This document shows, in pieces, positions 50,323 to 63,492 of a stretch of 64,000 bases of DNA; positions within the stretch are counted from its first letter, which is position 1; each line of letters opens with the position of its first letter. The stretch comes from Xanthobacteraceae bacterium (GTDB lineage Bacteria > Pseudomonadota > Alphaproteobacteria > Rhizobiales > Xanthobacteraceae). Location: contig JAHBZB010000001.1 of the NCBI GenBank assembly GCA_019635635.1, positions 1,240,001-1,304,000 on the forward strand, in the 5' to 3' direction. Both the position numbers and the translations under genes were made by a program. The notes beneath the pieces were generated by a model. The model saw nothing but the letters and a program-made list of their open reading frames with translations, was not told where the DNA came from and did no database searches.

Positions 50323-51426
50323 ATGAAAATCGCGCAGATCAGCCCGCTTATCGAAAGCACGCCGCCGCAACTCTATGGCGGAACCGAACGCATGGTCTCC
50401 TGGCTCACCGAGGAACTCGTGCGTCAGGGACATGAGGTAACGCTGTTCGCAAGCGGTGACTCCGTCACCGATGCGACGCTGGAAGCGTTCTGTCCGAAAG
50501 CGCTGCGGTTAGACCCGCGCGTGAAAGAAACCAATCCCTATTATTTCGTGATGCTGGACGCGCTTCGCCGCCGCGCGGACGAATTCGACATCCTGCATTT
50601 CCATATCGATTATTTTCATTATCCGCTGTTTCGCGACATCGCGAACAAGACGCTGACCACGCTGCATGGACGGCAGGACACCCATGACCTCCAACCGCTG
50701 CACCGCACCTTTCCCGAGATGCCGCTTGCGACGATCTCCGACTCGCAGGCAAGTTTCGTCCGCAGCCGCAACGTGGCGGGCACCGTGCTGCACGGCCTGC
50801 CGGAAAATTTGTTTGCACCCAATTATCAGCCACAAGGCGGCTATCTCGCCTTCCTCGGCCGCATGGCGCCCGACAAGCGGCCGGACCGCGCCATCGAGAT
50901 CGCGCGCAAGCTGCGCGTGCCGCTGAAGATGGCGGCGAAAATCGATGCGGTCGATCAGGAATATTTCGACCAGAAGATCGCGCCGATGCTGAAAGGCGAG
51001 GGCGTCGAATTCATCGGCGAAATCAACGAGCAGCAGAAACAGGATTTTCTCGGCAATGCCGCGGCACTTCTGTTTCCGATCGACTGGCCGGAGCCGTTCG
51101 GCCTCGTCATGATCGAAGCGATGGCCTGCGGCACGCCGGTGCTCGCCTTCAACGAAGGCTCGGTGCCGGAGGTGATCGACGAGGGCAAAAGCGGCGTGAT
51201 CGTGGGTTCGGTGCCGGAAGCCGTGCAGTCGTTTCCCGAACTGATGGCGATCGACCGTAAGGCGGTGCGCCGCGCGTTCGAGGAGCGCTTCACCGTCGCG
51301 CGCATGGCCGACGATTATGTCGCGCTCTATCGCAAGCTCTTGACGGCGGGCGCCAACGGCAAGCGGACGCTGCGTGCCGCCGGCGCGAGCCCGGAAATTC
51401 GCGCGCTCCACGCGCGCGAGGCCTAG
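50323..51426 (+). CDS. Glycosyltransferase family 4 protein
   Basis: This 367-aa GT-B fold enzyme starts at ATG 50323; an in-frame TTG at 50302 is less likely. The N-terminal acceptor domain has STPPQLYGGTERMVSWLTEELVRQGHEVTLFASG. The C-terminal donor domain has GGYLAFLGRMAPDKRPDRAIEIARKL and the nucleotide-sugar motif WPEPFGLVMIEAMACGTPVLAF with its two glutamates. Acceptor and sugar are unknown. It follows the phosphatase gene by about 160 bases and need not belong to the FHA system. Confidence 0.92.
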   Translation: MKIAQISPLIESTPPQLYGGTERMVSWLTEELVRQGHEVTLFASGDSVTDATLEAFCPKALRLDPRVKETNPYYFVMLDALRRRADEFDILHFHIDYFHYPLFRDIANKTLTTLHGRQDTHDLQPLHRTFPEMPLATISDSQASFVRSRNVAGTVLHGLPENLFAPNYQPQGGYLAFLGRMAPDKRPDRAIEIARKLRVPLKMAAKIDAVDQEYFDQKIAPMLKGEGVEFIGEINEQQKQDFLGNAAALLFPIDWPEPFGLVMIEAMACGTPVLAFNEGSVPEVIDEGKSGVIVGSVPEAVQSFPELMAIDRKAVRRAFEERFTVARMADDYVALYRKLLTAGANGKRTLRAAGASPEIRALHAREA

Positions 51427-51518
51427 GCCCGCAGCCCAAGCCAACCTTGCCGAAGGCACCCGCGAACGCTACATAGCCGCCGAACTCTCCCACGATTTTA
51501 TCACGGAGCGCGGCGGCA

Positions 51519-53174
51519 ATGGCCTCGTGGCAATATGTCTATCAAATGATCGGGCTGTCGAAGGCCTATCCCGGCGGGAAGAAGGTCCTCGACAACGTTC
51601 ATCTCTCGTTTTTCCCTACCGCGAAAATCGGTGTGCTCGGCGTCAACGGCGCCGGTAAATCCACGCTCATGCGGATTATGGCCGGCACCGACAAGGACTT
51701 CACCGGCGAGGCCTTCGCCGCCGAAGGCGCGAAGGTCGGCTATCTCCCGCAGGAGCCGCAGCTCGATCCGTCGAAGAACGTTCGCCAGAACGTGATGATC
51801 GGCGTTGCGGAGAAGCAGGTGCTGTTAGATCGCTACAACGAACTCGCCGCGAACTATTCCGACGAGACCGCCGACGAAATGGCGAAGCTGCAGGACGAGA
51901 TCGAGGCCAAGAACCTCTGGGATCTCGACGCGCAGGTCGACCTTGCGATGGATGCGCTACGCTGCCCAGACGACAACGCCGACGTGAACAATCTCTCAGG
52001 CGGCGAAAAGCGCCGGGTCGCGCTCTGCCAGTTGCTGCTCTCCGAGCCCGACATTCTGCTGCTCGACGAGCCGACCAACCATCTCGACGCGGAAACGGTG
52101 TCGTGGCTCGAAGAGTATCTGCGCAACTTCAAGGGCGCGGTGCTGATCGTCACCCACGACCGCTACTTCCTCGATAACGTGACGGGCTGGATTCTCGAAC
52201 TCGATCGCGGACGCGGCATTCCCTACGAGGGCAACTACTCTTCGTGGCTGGTGCAGAAGCAGAAGCGGCTCGAACAGGAAGGGCGCGAAGAAGAAGCGCG
52301 CCAGCGCGCGATCGAGCGCGAGCGCGAATGGATTTCGTCCTCGCCGAAAGCCCGCCAAGCCAAAAGCAAGGCGCGCTTCCAGCGCTACGACGAACTCGTC
52401 GCCAAGCAGAACGACAAGGCGCCGCAGACCGCGCAGATCATCATTCCGGTCGCCGAACGCCTCGGCCAGAACGTGGTGGATGCCGAAGGGCTGACCAAAG
52501 GTTTCGGCGAGCAGTTGCTGATCGAAAACCTGAACTTCAAGCTGCCGCCGGGCGGCATTGTCGGCGTCATCGGTCCGAACGGCGCCGGCAAGACCACGCT
52601 GTTTCGCATGATCACCGGGCAGGAGAAACCCGACAGCGGCGAGTTGAAGATCGGCGACAGCGTGAAGCTCGGCTATGTCGACCAGAGCCGCGATTCGCTC
52701 GATGGCAACAAGAACGTCTGGGAGGAAATCTCCGGCGGCGACGAGATCATCAAGCTCGGCGCGAAGGAAATGCACAGCCGCGCCTATGTCTCGGCGTTCA
52801 ACTTCAAGGGTGGCGACCAGCAGAAGAAGGTCGGTTCGCTGTCGGGCGGCGAGCGCAACCGCGTGCATCTCGCCAAGATGCTGCGCTCGCATGCGAACGT
52901 CTTGCTGCTCGACGAACCGACCAACGATCTCGATGTCGATACGTTGCGCGCGCTCGAGGAAGCGCTCGAGGATTTCGCGGGCTGCGCCGTCATCATCAGC
53001 CACGATCGCTTCTTCCTCGATCGCATCGCGACCCATATCCTCGCCTTCGAGGGTGATAGCCACGTCGAATGGTTCGAAGGCAACTTCCAGGATTACGAAG
53101 CGGACAAGAAGCGCCGGCTCGGTGCCGTGGCGGAAATTCCGCACCGGATCAAGTACAAGAAGTTCACGCGATAA
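51519..53174 (+). CDS. ettA: Energy-dependent translational throttle protein EttA (ABC-F)
   Basis: This 551-aa protein has two ABC domains and no membrane segment. First domain: [60 protein letters not shown] and [22 protein letters not shown]. Second domain: [34 protein letters not shown] and [22 protein letters not shown]. Between them is the charged linker of about 60 residues that reaches the ribosomal E site and the P-site tRNA. It gates the first steps of elongation according to energy charge. A clear bidirectional terminator follows. Confidence 0.96.
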   Translation: MASWQYVYQMIGLSKAYPGGKKVLDNVHLSFFPTAKIGVLGVNGAGKSTLMRIMAGTDKDFTGEAFAAEGAKVGYLPQEPQLDPSKNVRQNVMIGVAEKQVLLDRYNELAANYSDETADEMAKLQDEIEAKNLWDLDAQVDLAMDALRCPDDNADVNNLSGGEKRRVALCQLLLSEPDILLLDEPTNHLDAETVSWLEEYLRNFKGAVLIVTHDRYFLDNVTGWILELDRGRGIPYEGNYSSWLVQKQKRLEQEGREEEARQRAIEREREWISSSPKARQAKSKARFQRYDELVAKQNDKAPQTAQIIIPVAERLGQNVVDAEGLTKGFGEQLLIENLNFKLPPGGIVGVIGPNGAGKTTLFRMITGQEKPDSGELKIGDSVKLGYVDQSRDSLDGNKNVWEEISGGDEIIKLGAKEMHSRAYVSAFNFKGGDQQKKVGSLSGGERNRVHLAKMLRSHANVLLLDEPTNDLDVDTLRALEEALEDFAGCAVIISHDRFFLDRIATHILAFEGDSHVEWFEGNFQDYEADKKRRLGAVAEIPHRIKYKKFTR

Positions 53175-53180
53175 AAGAAA

Positions 53181-53206
53181 AGCCCCGGATTTTCCGGGGC
53201 TTTTTT
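53181..53206. terminator. Bidirectional rho-independent terminator after ettA
   Basis: AGCCCCGGA pairs with TCCGGGGCT (9 bp) around a 3-base loop and is followed by TTTTTT. The A-run before it (AAAAGAAAA) gives a U-tract on the other strand. It therefore ends both ettA and the convergent GST operon, whose stop codon lies 8 bases away. Confidence 0.95.
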
Positions 53207-53213
53207 GTTACGG

Positions 53214-53843
53214 CTATTTCCCGCGCGGTGGCGCGGTGTCGGCGAAGCTCGGCCGGACTTTGTGCTTCTCGTAGTACGCGAGGAGCGAGGGCGCACTCGC
53301 CATGGCTTCCTTGCCTTCGGGCGTCACGCGCGACTGGCTGATGATCGGCATTGCGTACATGTCGGCGAGGCCGAAGTTGTCGCCGCTCAGGTAGCCTGTC
53401 CGCTCGACGGCCTTGCCGAGTGTTGCGAATTGCCGTGCGACGCGCTTCGCGGCGCGATCGACGATTTCGCGGTCGGGCGATTTATCGGGCTTTCGCGAGA
53501 AGAAATAGGCGTGGACGAGTTCGCGGATCACGGCCTTGTCGACCGAGGTCGCGACGTAAGCGAGCCATTGCTCGGCCTGCGCCGCAGCCCAAGGATCGCG
53601 CGGCATCAGCGGCGGTCCGTCGAAGGCCTCGTCGATGTAGCGCGTGATCGCGCGGGATTCGAACAGGGTCCGCTCGCCATGTTTCATCACCGGAATCATC
53701 CCGCCGGGATGGATTTCAGTCGCCTGATCGCTGCGCGGCATGACCTCGACGAGATCATAAGGCACGCCTTTCTCCTGCGCGGCCATGCGCGCGGTGCGCA
53801 CGAAGTTCGACAGCGACGTGCCGATGATCTGTAGTTTGCTCAT
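53214..53843 (-). CDS. Glutathione S-transferase family protein
   Basis: This 209-aa protein has the thioredoxin-like N-terminal domain with TSLSNFVRTARMAAQEKGVPYDLVEV and the glutathione-contacting GGMIPVMKHGERTLFESRAITRYIDEAF (cis-proline IPV and acidic-serine ES). The helical C-terminal domain has YLSGDNFGLADMYAMPII. The serine at the helix start suggests a serine-type or related catalytic residue. It lies 18 bases after the MarR gene in the same operon, so it is probably induced by an electrophile or aromatic compound. Confidence 0.92.
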   Translation of the reverse strand: MSKLQIIGTSLSNFVRTARMAAQEKGVPYDLVEVMPRSDQATEIHPGGMIPVMKHGERTLFESRAITRYIDEAFDGPPLMPRDPWAAAQAEQWLAYVATSVDKAVIRELVHAYFFSRKPDKSPDREIVDRAAKRVARQFATLGKAVERTGYLSGDNFGLADMYAMPIISQSRVTPEGKEAMASAPSLLAYYEKHKVRPSFADTAPPRGK

Positions 53844-53861
53844 GTTTCCCCCGAGGCGGTT

Positions 53862-54302
53862 TTATTTCGTGTAGTCGGCTTTTACGACCTGACGCAGCAG
53901 TTTCGAAAGCGCGATCGCGTTGTCGAGACCGATCGCCTGCTCGAAACTCGTCTGCGCATCGCTCCAGCTATCCATGGCCTTGACCGCGACCTTCTCGCCT
54001 TTTTTCGTCAATACGAGTTGCTTCGTGCGGCGGTCGTCCTCGCCCGCTTCGACCGCGAGATAGCCTTCGCGCTCGAGCGGCTTGAGGTTGCGCCCGAGCG
54101 TAGTGCGGTCGAGCACCATGATTTCCGCGAGCTCGTTGATCGTTTTTGGGCCGACGTAACGGAGCGTCGTCAGCACCGAAAGTTGCGAGATGCGCAGCCC
54201 GCTGGTCGCGAGCGTCCTGTCGAAATGCTGGGTCGCGACCCGCGCCGCCTGGCGCAGGATGGTGCAGGCGCAGCGGTGAATATCCGTTCGTTTGGCAGCC
54301 AT
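53862..54302 (-). CDS. MarR-family transcriptional regulator
   Basis: This 146-aa regulator starts at ATG 54302 (MAAKRTDIHRC); an in-frame ATG at 54335 would extend into the operator region. The winged helix has LRISQLSVLTTLRYVGPKTINELAEIMVLDRTTLGRNLKPLEREGYLAVEAGEDDRRTKQLVLTKKG, containing the DxRxxxxxLT wing motif. It is first in an operon with the GST gene and divergent from the thioesterase. The paired palindromes at 54320-54352 are probable operators. Confidence 0.94.
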   Translation of the reverse strand: MAAKRTDIHRCACTILRQAARVATQHFDRTLATSGLRISQLSVLTTLRYVGPKTINELAEIMVLDRTTLGRNLKPLEREGYLAVEAGEDDRRTKQLVLTKKGEKVAVKAMDSWSDAQTSFEQAIGLDNAIALSKLLRQVVKADYTK

Positions 54303-54319
54303 GCTCGCTCTGGACAAAG

Positions 54320-54352
54320 GCGTATATGCGCGCATAATGAGCGTATATACGC
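54320..54352. promoter_or_regulatory. Paired MarR operator candidates
   Basis: GCGTATATACGC (54341-54352) is a perfect 12-bp palindrome. GCGTATATGCGC (54320-54331) is the same element with one change and starts 21 bases away, two helical turns, on the same face of DNA. They lie between the MarR start codon and the divergent thioesterase gene, so one bound regulator could repress both. Confidence 0.7.
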
Positions 54353-54382
54353 ATTTGTCAATGTTTCCGTGGGGAGAGCGTC

Positions 54383-54898
54383 ATGGTCGCGAAAGTAGTA
54401 TCAGCCGAACGAACCCGGACCTTTAGCTGGAAGGACCCGAAGGAAAGTGCGGGTCTCGTGCTGATGATGCCGGGTCTCGATTTCCTGCGGAAAATCCGCG
54501 ACGGCGAAATTCCTAATCCGCCGATCACCGACACGCTCGACTACGAACTTTCCGAAGTCGAGCCGGGCTTCGTCGTGTTCGAGATCGAGCCGAAGGAGTT
54601 TCACTACAATCCGATCGGCAGTGTGCACGGTGGTGTCGCACTGACCTTGATGGATTCCGCGATGAGTTGCGCGGTGCAGACCATGCTGCCCGCCGGCACC
54701 GGCTATACGACGCTCGAGATCAAGCTGAATTTCGTGCGCGGCGTGAGCGCGAAAACCGGCAGGCTGCGTGCCGAAGGCAAGATCGTGCATAGCGGCGCAC
54801 GCACCGCGATCGCGGAAGGGCGTCTTGTCGGCAGCGACGGCAAACTTTACGCGCACGCCACGACGACGTGTTTCATCCTACAACCGGAAAAGAAATAA
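54383..54898 (+). CDS. PaaI-family hotdog thioesterase
   Basis: This 171-aa hotdog-fold protein has the helix motif NPIGSVHGGVALTLMDSAMSCAVQTML, with the HGG turn and a catalytic aspartate in the following helix, and ARTAIAEGRLVGSDGKLYAHATTTC at the end. Such enzymes hydrolyse aromatic or short acyl-CoA thioesters. It is divergent from the MarR-GST pair and probably shares its control. The role is likely detoxification or aromatic catabolism. Confidence 0.93.
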   Translation: MVAKVVSAERTRTFSWKDPKESAGLVLMMPGLDFLRKIRDGEIPNPPITDTLDYELSEVEPGFVVFEIEPKEFHYNPIGSVHGGVALTLMDSAMSCAVQTMLPAGTGYTTLEIKLNFVRGVSAKTGRLRAEGKIVHSGARTAIAEGRLVGSDGKLYAHATTTCFILQPEKK

Positions 54899-54909
54899 CG
54901 CGGGGAAGA

Positions 54910-55689
54910 TTACGGGCGGAGCGGCTGCGCGGCGAACTGGAAGCCGCTTTGCGTCGCCGACCAGGAGATCGCGCTGGAAAGCGCCTCCGCCCAGCAGGCA
55001 TAGCTCCAGTCGTTCATGTGGAAGAGGTCCTTCGACAGGAACGCCTCGAACGGAATGTGCCGCACTTCCTTCCAGTCGCGCATCTGCGCCCAGCGATGGA
55101 ATACCGGCACGCCTTCCTCGCGCGCGATGGTCTGGATCAATTCGACCATGGGCTCGGCGTCGGGGTCTTTCAGCACCTTCGGCGAATATTGCGGATCGAT
55201 CAGCACGACATCGGCGCCGATCGCGCGCAGGCGGCGCAGACCCTCGCGCATAACGTCGCCCTGGTCCCTGATGCCGTCAAAATTCAGCAGCGCATTGGTG
55301 CCGACCTGCCAGAGCACTAGATCGGGCTTGGCGGCGTGCACGTCTTCCTCGAAGCGCGCGAGCATTTCGCGGTCCACGGCACCGCTCATGCCGCGGTTGA
55401 TGACGCGGAACTGGATGCCGGGAAAGCGCGCTTTCAGGCGCTTTTCGAGTTGGCTCGGATAATTGTGCTCGATGGTGGAGGCGCCGACGCCGGCGGTCGA
55501 CGACGAGCCCATCGCGACGATAGTGACGGGTTCGCGCTTGGCGATGCGCTCGGCGACACGGGCGAGCGGCCCGGACAGGCGCGTATATTCGGCGCTGGGA
55601 GCACAGGCCGGAGCCGCGGTTTCGGCGCGGGCCGCGGGCGCGAGGCAGAGGAGGGTGCCCGCCGCGATCAGGAGGTTGCGTATTTTCAT
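54910..55689 (-). CDS. Secreted SGNH/GDSL-type hydrolase
   Basis: This 259-aa protein has a signal peptide (MKIRNLLIAAGTLLCLAPAARA). The SGNH blocks are visible: IVAMGSSSTAGVGAS (nucleophile serine near 63), INRGMSGA (block II Gly), LVLWQVGTNALLN (block III Asn) and SKDLFHMNDWSY near the end (Asp-x-x-His). It should remove or transfer acyl groups in the periplasm. It starts inside the stop region of the upstream SGNH gene (4-base overlap), and an OpgC-like acyltransferase gene lies just beyond that. A frame extending to 55761 overlaps the neighbour and is not used. Confidence 0.9.
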   Translation of the reverse strand: MKIRNLLIAAGTLLCLAPAARAETAAPACAPSAEYTRLSGPLARVAERIAKREPVTIVAMGSSSTAGVGASTIEHNYPSQLEKRLKARFPGIQFRVINRGMSGAVDREMLARFEEDVHAAKPDLVLWQVGTNALLNFDGIRDQGDVMREGLRRLRAIGADVVLIDPQYSPKVLKDPDAEPMVELIQTIAREEGVPVFHRWAQMRDWKEVRHIPFEAFLSKDLFHMNDWSYACWAEALSSAISWSATQSGFQFAAQPLRP

Positions 55690-56435
55690 TGAGGAAGCTT
55701 TGCAATCTCCGAGAAGGACGCGGCGCGGGAAACGAATTCCGCGAGCAGATGGCCTAGGCAACGGTGTACGACTTCATAGGTGCCGTCGTTTTTCAGCGCG
55801 GTGAAGTCGAACGCGTCGTTCTCGTTCCAGTAGCGCATGATGCCGTAGCGGTTGAACAGCGGCACGTCGGCATAGGCTGCGACGCGGCGGATGCGATCGT
55901 TCAGCGCGCCGGAATTGCTGACGAGCGCAAGACGCGGGCTGAACTGCGGGTTGACGAGAATTACGTCTGCGCCGGCGGCGCGGATCAGTTCGATCGCGCG
56001 CTCGAGCGCTTGTTCATAGGTGTCGGGGTCCAGGCCGTTCAGCGCTTCGACGGTGCCGGTCTGCCAGACCACGAGCGCGGGCTTGTATTTCTTGAGCGCC
56101 TCCGGAAGGCGATCGACGATTTCGGTTGCCGATTTACGCGGCTCGTTATGGATGGCGACGTGAATCCCGTATTTCGGGAGGCGCTCCTTCAGGGCGTTCT
56201 CGAGGAACGAAGGGTAGGAGCGCAGCTTGTCGCCGGAGCGGGTCTGCGCGGGCAGGCTCGAGACGATCAGGATGTCGAGCGTCTTCGAAGAGCGCAGCGT
56301 CAGCGCGGCACTGTTCGCCTTGTAATAGGGCTGCGCATAATAATCCGGGACCTCGCAGCGACGATCCTGCGCGGCGGCCATTCCAGATAGGAACAGGAGC
56401 GGAAACAACGCCGCCCCGACTGCCTTGGCCTGCAT
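55686..56435 (-). CDS. Secreted SGNH-like protein, divergent active site
   Basis: This 249-aa protein has a signal peptide (KAVGAALFPLLFLSGMAAAQ). It has the general SGNH plan: ILIVSSLPAQTRSGDKLRSYPSFLENALKERL, ALVVWQTGTVEALNGLD (block III with T in place of the usual N) and VILVNPQFSPRL. The GDSL box reads VSSLPA, and no clean DxxH pair is seen near the C-terminus (NDGTYEVVHRCLGHLL offers histidines in a different spacing). It may be a weakly active or non-catalytic partner of the fully motif-bearing protein with which it overlaps. Confidence 0.83.
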   Translation of the reverse strand: MQAKAVGAALFPLLFLSGMAAAQDRRCEVPDYYAQPYYKANSAALTLRSSKTLDILIVSSLPAQTRSGDKLRSYPSFLENALKERLPKYGIHVAIHNEPRKSATEIVDRLPEALKKYKPALVVWQTGTVEALNGLDPDTYEQALERAIELIRAAGADVILVNPQFSPRLALVSNSGALNDRIRRVAAYADVPLFNRYGIMRYWNENDAFDFTALKNDGTYEVVHRCLGHLLAEFVSRAASFSEIAKLPQ

Positions 56436-56465
56436 ATGCCCCCCTAGGGCATGTCCGGTACGAAA

Positions 56466-57638
56466 TTAGGCTGTCAGGTTCTTGGGTGCCTGACCTTTTT
56501 GCACGTTCTTATACCACGTCATGATGCCTGCAAGGGCAATCATGATGATCACCCCGCCAAGGCTAACGAGCACCTGCATGGGGATGCGGCTCGATATTTC
56601 CACAAGCAGAAAGTGTGCTGAAAACGACAAAAACACCCCCAAGCAGAAGATTTCCAGCGAGTGCTGGCCGCACAGAATCAGGGGATAGGCCCAACGGCTG
56701 CGCAGGAACCGGGCATCCGGAGGGACAAAACGGACCACCATCGCGGTCAGGATCAGGAAATGGACCAGCCGCAGCGGGGAGAGGTGAGTCTTGTCCAACG
56801 GGAAGATTAGCAGCCAGTTCGGGAACTGGAGATTGAGCCGCAAATTGGCGTCGATATTGGTAATGCCCTGCATCCCCAACGCGAACAGCAGATAGAGCCC
56901 GCCAAGAATAACGAAGGGTCTGGAGCGGATCAGGCCTGCGATTTTCTGCGCGCCGCCGAGCGCGCACCATGCCCCGATCACGAACAGGAACTGCCAGGCG
57001 AAGGGGCTGAAGAACCAGCGTCCACCCGGATAGTTCGGCAGGTTCCAGCTGTTGAGATAGGCCGCCACATAGAGCGCAAAGGACAATGCCAGTCCTACCA
57101 CGGGCGCGCGGAGCAGAATCCAGACGACGAAAGGAAAGCCCAGCATCAGCACGATGTAGAGCGGCAGCACGTCCACGTTCGCGGGCAGGAATCGCAAAAG
57201 CAGCGCCTCGACGATCACGATTTCCGGCCGTTGCAGGAAATGCAGGAGGTTCATTTCCTCGATGTAGAGCGGGTTTTCGAAACGGCTCGCGACCCAGGAA
57301 ATCTGGGCGAGATAAATCATGAAGAGGAAGACGAAGGCGACGTAGATCTGCCAGGCGCGTTTCCAGATGCGGGACGAGGCGACGACAAAACCGCGATCGA
57401 GCATTACGCGGCCATAGACGAAGGCCGCGGTGTAACCGGAGATGAAAACGAACATCTCGGCGGCGTCGGAAAAACCGAAATTCCGGAGCGTGAACCAGGC
57501 GACCACGTTCGACGGGACGTGATCGAGAAAAATCAGCCAGAGCGCGAGCCCGCGGAAAAAATCGAGCCTTAGGTCGCGCACCTTCGGCGGCAGGGTCGCC
57601 GCGGCTCGGGGAATCGGCTGGGTCGCGACAAGGCTCAT
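56466..57638 (-). CDS. opgC: OpgC-domain membrane acyltransferase
   Basis: This 390-aa membrane protein has about ten hydrophobic helices and the OpgC start pattern RDLRLDFFRGLALWLIFLDHVPSNVVAWFTLRNFGFSDAAEMFVFISGYTAAFVYG. OpgC adds succinyl groups to osmoregulated periplasmic glucans; related proteins acylate other glycans. With the two SGNH proteins downstream on the same strand it forms a probable glycan O-acylation and deacylation set. No glucan synthase (opgG or opgH) gene lies in the window, so the acceptor is unproven. Confidence 0.87.
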   Translation of the reverse strand: MSLVATQPIPRAAATLPPKVRDLRLDFFRGLALWLIFLDHVPSNVVAWFTLRNFGFSDAAEMFVFISGYTAAFVYGRVMLDRGFVVASSRIWKRAWQIYVAFVFLFMIYLAQISWVASRFENPLYIEEMNLLHFLQRPEIVIVEALLLRFLPANVDVLPLYIVLMLGFPFVVWILLRAPVVGLALSFALYVAAYLNSWNLPNYPGGRWFFSPFAWQFLFVIGAWCALGGAQKIAGLIRSRPFVILGGLYLLFALGMQGITNIDANLRLNLQFPNWLLIFPLDKTHLSPLRLVHFLILTAMVVRFVPPDARFLRSRWAYPLILCGQHSLEIFCLGVFLSFSAHFLLVEISSRIPMQVLVSLGGVIIMIALAGIMTWYKNVQKGQAPKNLTA

Positions 57639-57701
57639 GGTGCGAGCTTAGAAGAGGCTTTGAGGACTGAAAATACTGCCCCTGTAGACATTTACGGGGT
57701 T

Positions 57702-57758
57702 TTGACACGCGCGGCTTGCAAGCCATTGTTTAATCACATAAAGATATCCTTATATGAT
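57702..57758 (+). promoter_or_regulatory. SahR-type operator and candidate promoter of the methionine operon
   Basis: A 26-bp palindrome spans 57733-57758, centred on AAGATATCCTT. Its two half sites differ at only two positions. A TTGACA hexamer at 57702-57707 and TTTAAT at 57728-57733 are a possible promoter with a rather long 20-base spacer. The palindrome covers the expected transcription start, so a bound regulator would block initiation. It lies just before the ArsR-methyltransferase gene, in keeping with autoregulation. Confidence 0.6.
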
Positions 57759-57796
57759 GGGCAATGGGCGCTCGCCCGTGCCGGAAGGATTTCCCC

Positions 57797-58801
57797 GTGG
57801 TTCGCAAGAAGGTGCCGTCCAACTTCGATGCGCTGCTCGGCGGCCTGAAGGCCGCGGCCGAGGACACGCGGCTGCGTTTGCTCGCACTGCTCGACCAGGC
57901 GGAACTCACGGTCTCCGATCTCACCGACATTCTCGGCCAGTCGCAGCCGCGTATCTCGCGGCACCTGCGGTTGCTCGCCGAGGCCGGCATCGTCGAGCGC
58001 TTCCGCGAAGCATCATGGGCGTTCTATCGCCGTGCGCCGGAGGGCGCTGGCGCGCCCCTGGCGGACGCGATCCTGGCACTCGCCGATCCGACCGATCCGA
58101 TTTTCGAGCGCGACCGCGAGCGGCTCGCGCAGGTGCGCGCGTCCCGTCAGTCGGCGGCGCAGAGCTATTTCCGCAAACACGCCGCGCGCTGGGACGAACT
58201 GCGCAAGCTGCATGTCTCGGAGGCCGCGGTCGAAGCCGCGGTGCGCGAAGCGCTGGCGGGAAAGCGGATCGACGCGCTGCTCGATCTCGGCACCGGCACG
58301 GGACGGATCCTCGAGCTTTTCGGCGCGGAGATTTCGCGCGGCGTCGGCATCGACCTTAATCCGGAGATGCTGCAATTCGCGCGCGCCAATCTCGACAAGG
58401 CGGGCCTGAAGAACTGCTCGGTGCGGCAGGGCGATCTCTACAACCTGCCGTTCCCGCGCGACTCTTTCGATGCAATTGTTATGCATCAGGTGCTGCACTA
58501 TCTCGAGGACGGCGCGCGCGCGCTGCGCGAAGCCGCGCGCGTACTGCGTCCGTCCGGCCGTCTGGTCGTAGTCGATTTCGCGCCGCATCAGCTCGAATTT
58601 CTGCGCGACCAACATGCGCATCGCCGTCTCGGCTTCGCGCCGGACGCGGTCGAGCAATGGCTCAAGGATGCCGGTCTCGAATTCGACAAGCACCGGGCGC
58701 TCGCGCCGGAGAAGAAAAGCGAAGGCGCGCTCACGGTTTCGGTCTGGGTCGCGCGTGACCCGCGAATTTTGCTCGCGGGCGAGGGAAGGGAAGTCGCGTA
58801 A
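57797..58801 (+). CDS. sahR: ArsR-family regulator fused to a SAM/SAH-binding methyltransferase domain (SahR-like)
   Basis: This roughly 334-aa protein has an ArsR winged helix (ALLGGLKAAAEDTRLRLLALLDQAELTVSDLTDILGQSQPRISRHLRLLAEAGIVERF) and a C-terminal class I methyltransferase-like domain with LLDLGTGTGRILELFGAE, GIDLNPEMLQFARANL and DAIVMHQVLHYLEDG. This architecture next to metF and metH matches SahR, which senses S-adenosylhomocysteine and controls the methionine cycle. GTG 57797 has GGAAGG upstream; an in-frame ATG at 57764 is the alternative. The stop overlaps the metF start by one base. Confidence 0.85.
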   Translation: MVRKKVPSNFDALLGGLKAAAEDTRLRLLALLDQAELTVSDLTDILGQSQPRISRHLRLLAEAGIVERFREASWAFYRRAPEGAGAPLADAILALADPTDPIFERDRERLAQVRASRQSAAQSYFRKHAARWDELRKLHVSEAAVEAAVREALAGKRIDALLDLGTGTGRILELFGAEISRGVGIDLNPEMLQFARANLDKAGLKNCSVRQGDLYNLPFPRDSFDAIVMHQVLHYLEDGARALREAARVLRPSGRLVVVDFAPHQLEFLRDQHAHRRLGFAPDAVEQWLKDAGLEFDKHRALAPEKKSEGALTVSVWVARDPRILLAGEGREVA

Positions 58802-59679
58802 TGGGTAACGATATTCAGGTCTCGTTCGAATTCTTTCCGCCGAAGACGCCGGAAATGGAAAAGACGCTGTGGGCGTCGATCGCGCGGCTCGCACCGCTGA
58901 AGCCTCGTTTCGTCTCGGTCACCTACGGCGCGGGCGGCTCCACGCGCGAGCGGACCCACGGCACGATCGCGCGCATGCTGCGCGAGACGCCGTTGACGCC
59001 GGCTGCGCATCTCACCTGCGTCGGCGCAACCAAGGCAGAAACCGACGAGGTCGTGCGCGAATACTGGAATCTCGGCGTGCGCCACATCGTGGCGCTGCGC
59101 GGCGATCCGGTGACGGGGGCGGGCACGAAATACGAGCCGCATCCCGGCGGCTATGAGGGCAGCCCTGAACTGATCGAAGGCATCCGCAAGATCGGTAACT
59201 TCGAAGTTTCGGTCTCCGCCTATCCCGAGAAACACCCCGACAGCGCGAGCGCGGATGCTGAAATCGAGCTCCTGAAGCGCAAGGTCGATGCAGGCGCGAC
59301 GCGGGCGATCACGCAGTTCTTCTTCGGCAACGATCTCTATTTCCGCTATCTCGACCGGGTGCGCGCGAAGGGCATCGATATTCCGATCGTACCCGGAATC
59401 ATTCCGGTCCTGAATTTCGCGCAAGTGAAGAAATTCGCGGAGATGTGCGGCGCGCATGTGCCGCAGGCGCTGGCCGAGCGTTTCGCGGGTCTCGAGAACG
59501 ACGCCGAAACCCGCAGGCTGGTCGCGGCGACGGTTGCCGCCGAACAGGTCAATGATCTCCGCCAGCGCGGCGTCAACGAATTCCACTTTTACACGCTGAA
59601 CCGCTCCGAGCTGGTTTACGCGATCTGCCATCTGCTCGGCATCCGCCCCGAAGCGGGCGCAAGCGCTGCCGCCGCGTAA
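58801..59679 (+). CDS. metF: 5,10-methylenetetrahydrofolate reductase
   Basis: This 292-aa FAD-dependent TIM-barrel enzyme makes 5-methyltetrahydrofolate for MetH. Visible blocks: [18 protein letters not shown] with the catalytic glutamate, [88 protein letters not shown] and the C-terminal [11 protein letters not shown]. The length is normal for bacterial MetF. It is translationally coupled to the upstream regulator and lies 14 bases before metH. Confidence 0.97.
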   Translation: MGNDIQVSFEFFPPKTPEMEKTLWASIARLAPLKPRFVSVTYGAGGSTRERTHGTIARMLRETPLTPAAHLTCVGATKAETDEVVREYWNLGVRHIVALRGDPVTGAGTKYEPHPGGYEGSPELIEGIRKIGNFEVSVSAYPEKHPDSASADAEIELLKRKVDAGATRAITQFFFGNDLYFRYLDRVRAKGIDIPIVPGIIPVLNFAQVKKFAEMCGAHVPQALAERFAGLENDAETRRLVAATVAAEQVNDLRQRGVNEFHFYTLNRSELVYAICHLLGIRPEAGASAAAA

Positions 59680-59693
59680 CCGGAATAAAAGTA

Positions 59694-63434
<3,741 letters not shown>

Positions 63435-63492
63435 TCTCGCTTAAGATTTTTCTTCAGCCGCCCTTATCGCTAACCGTTTATTGCTCGCGCGC

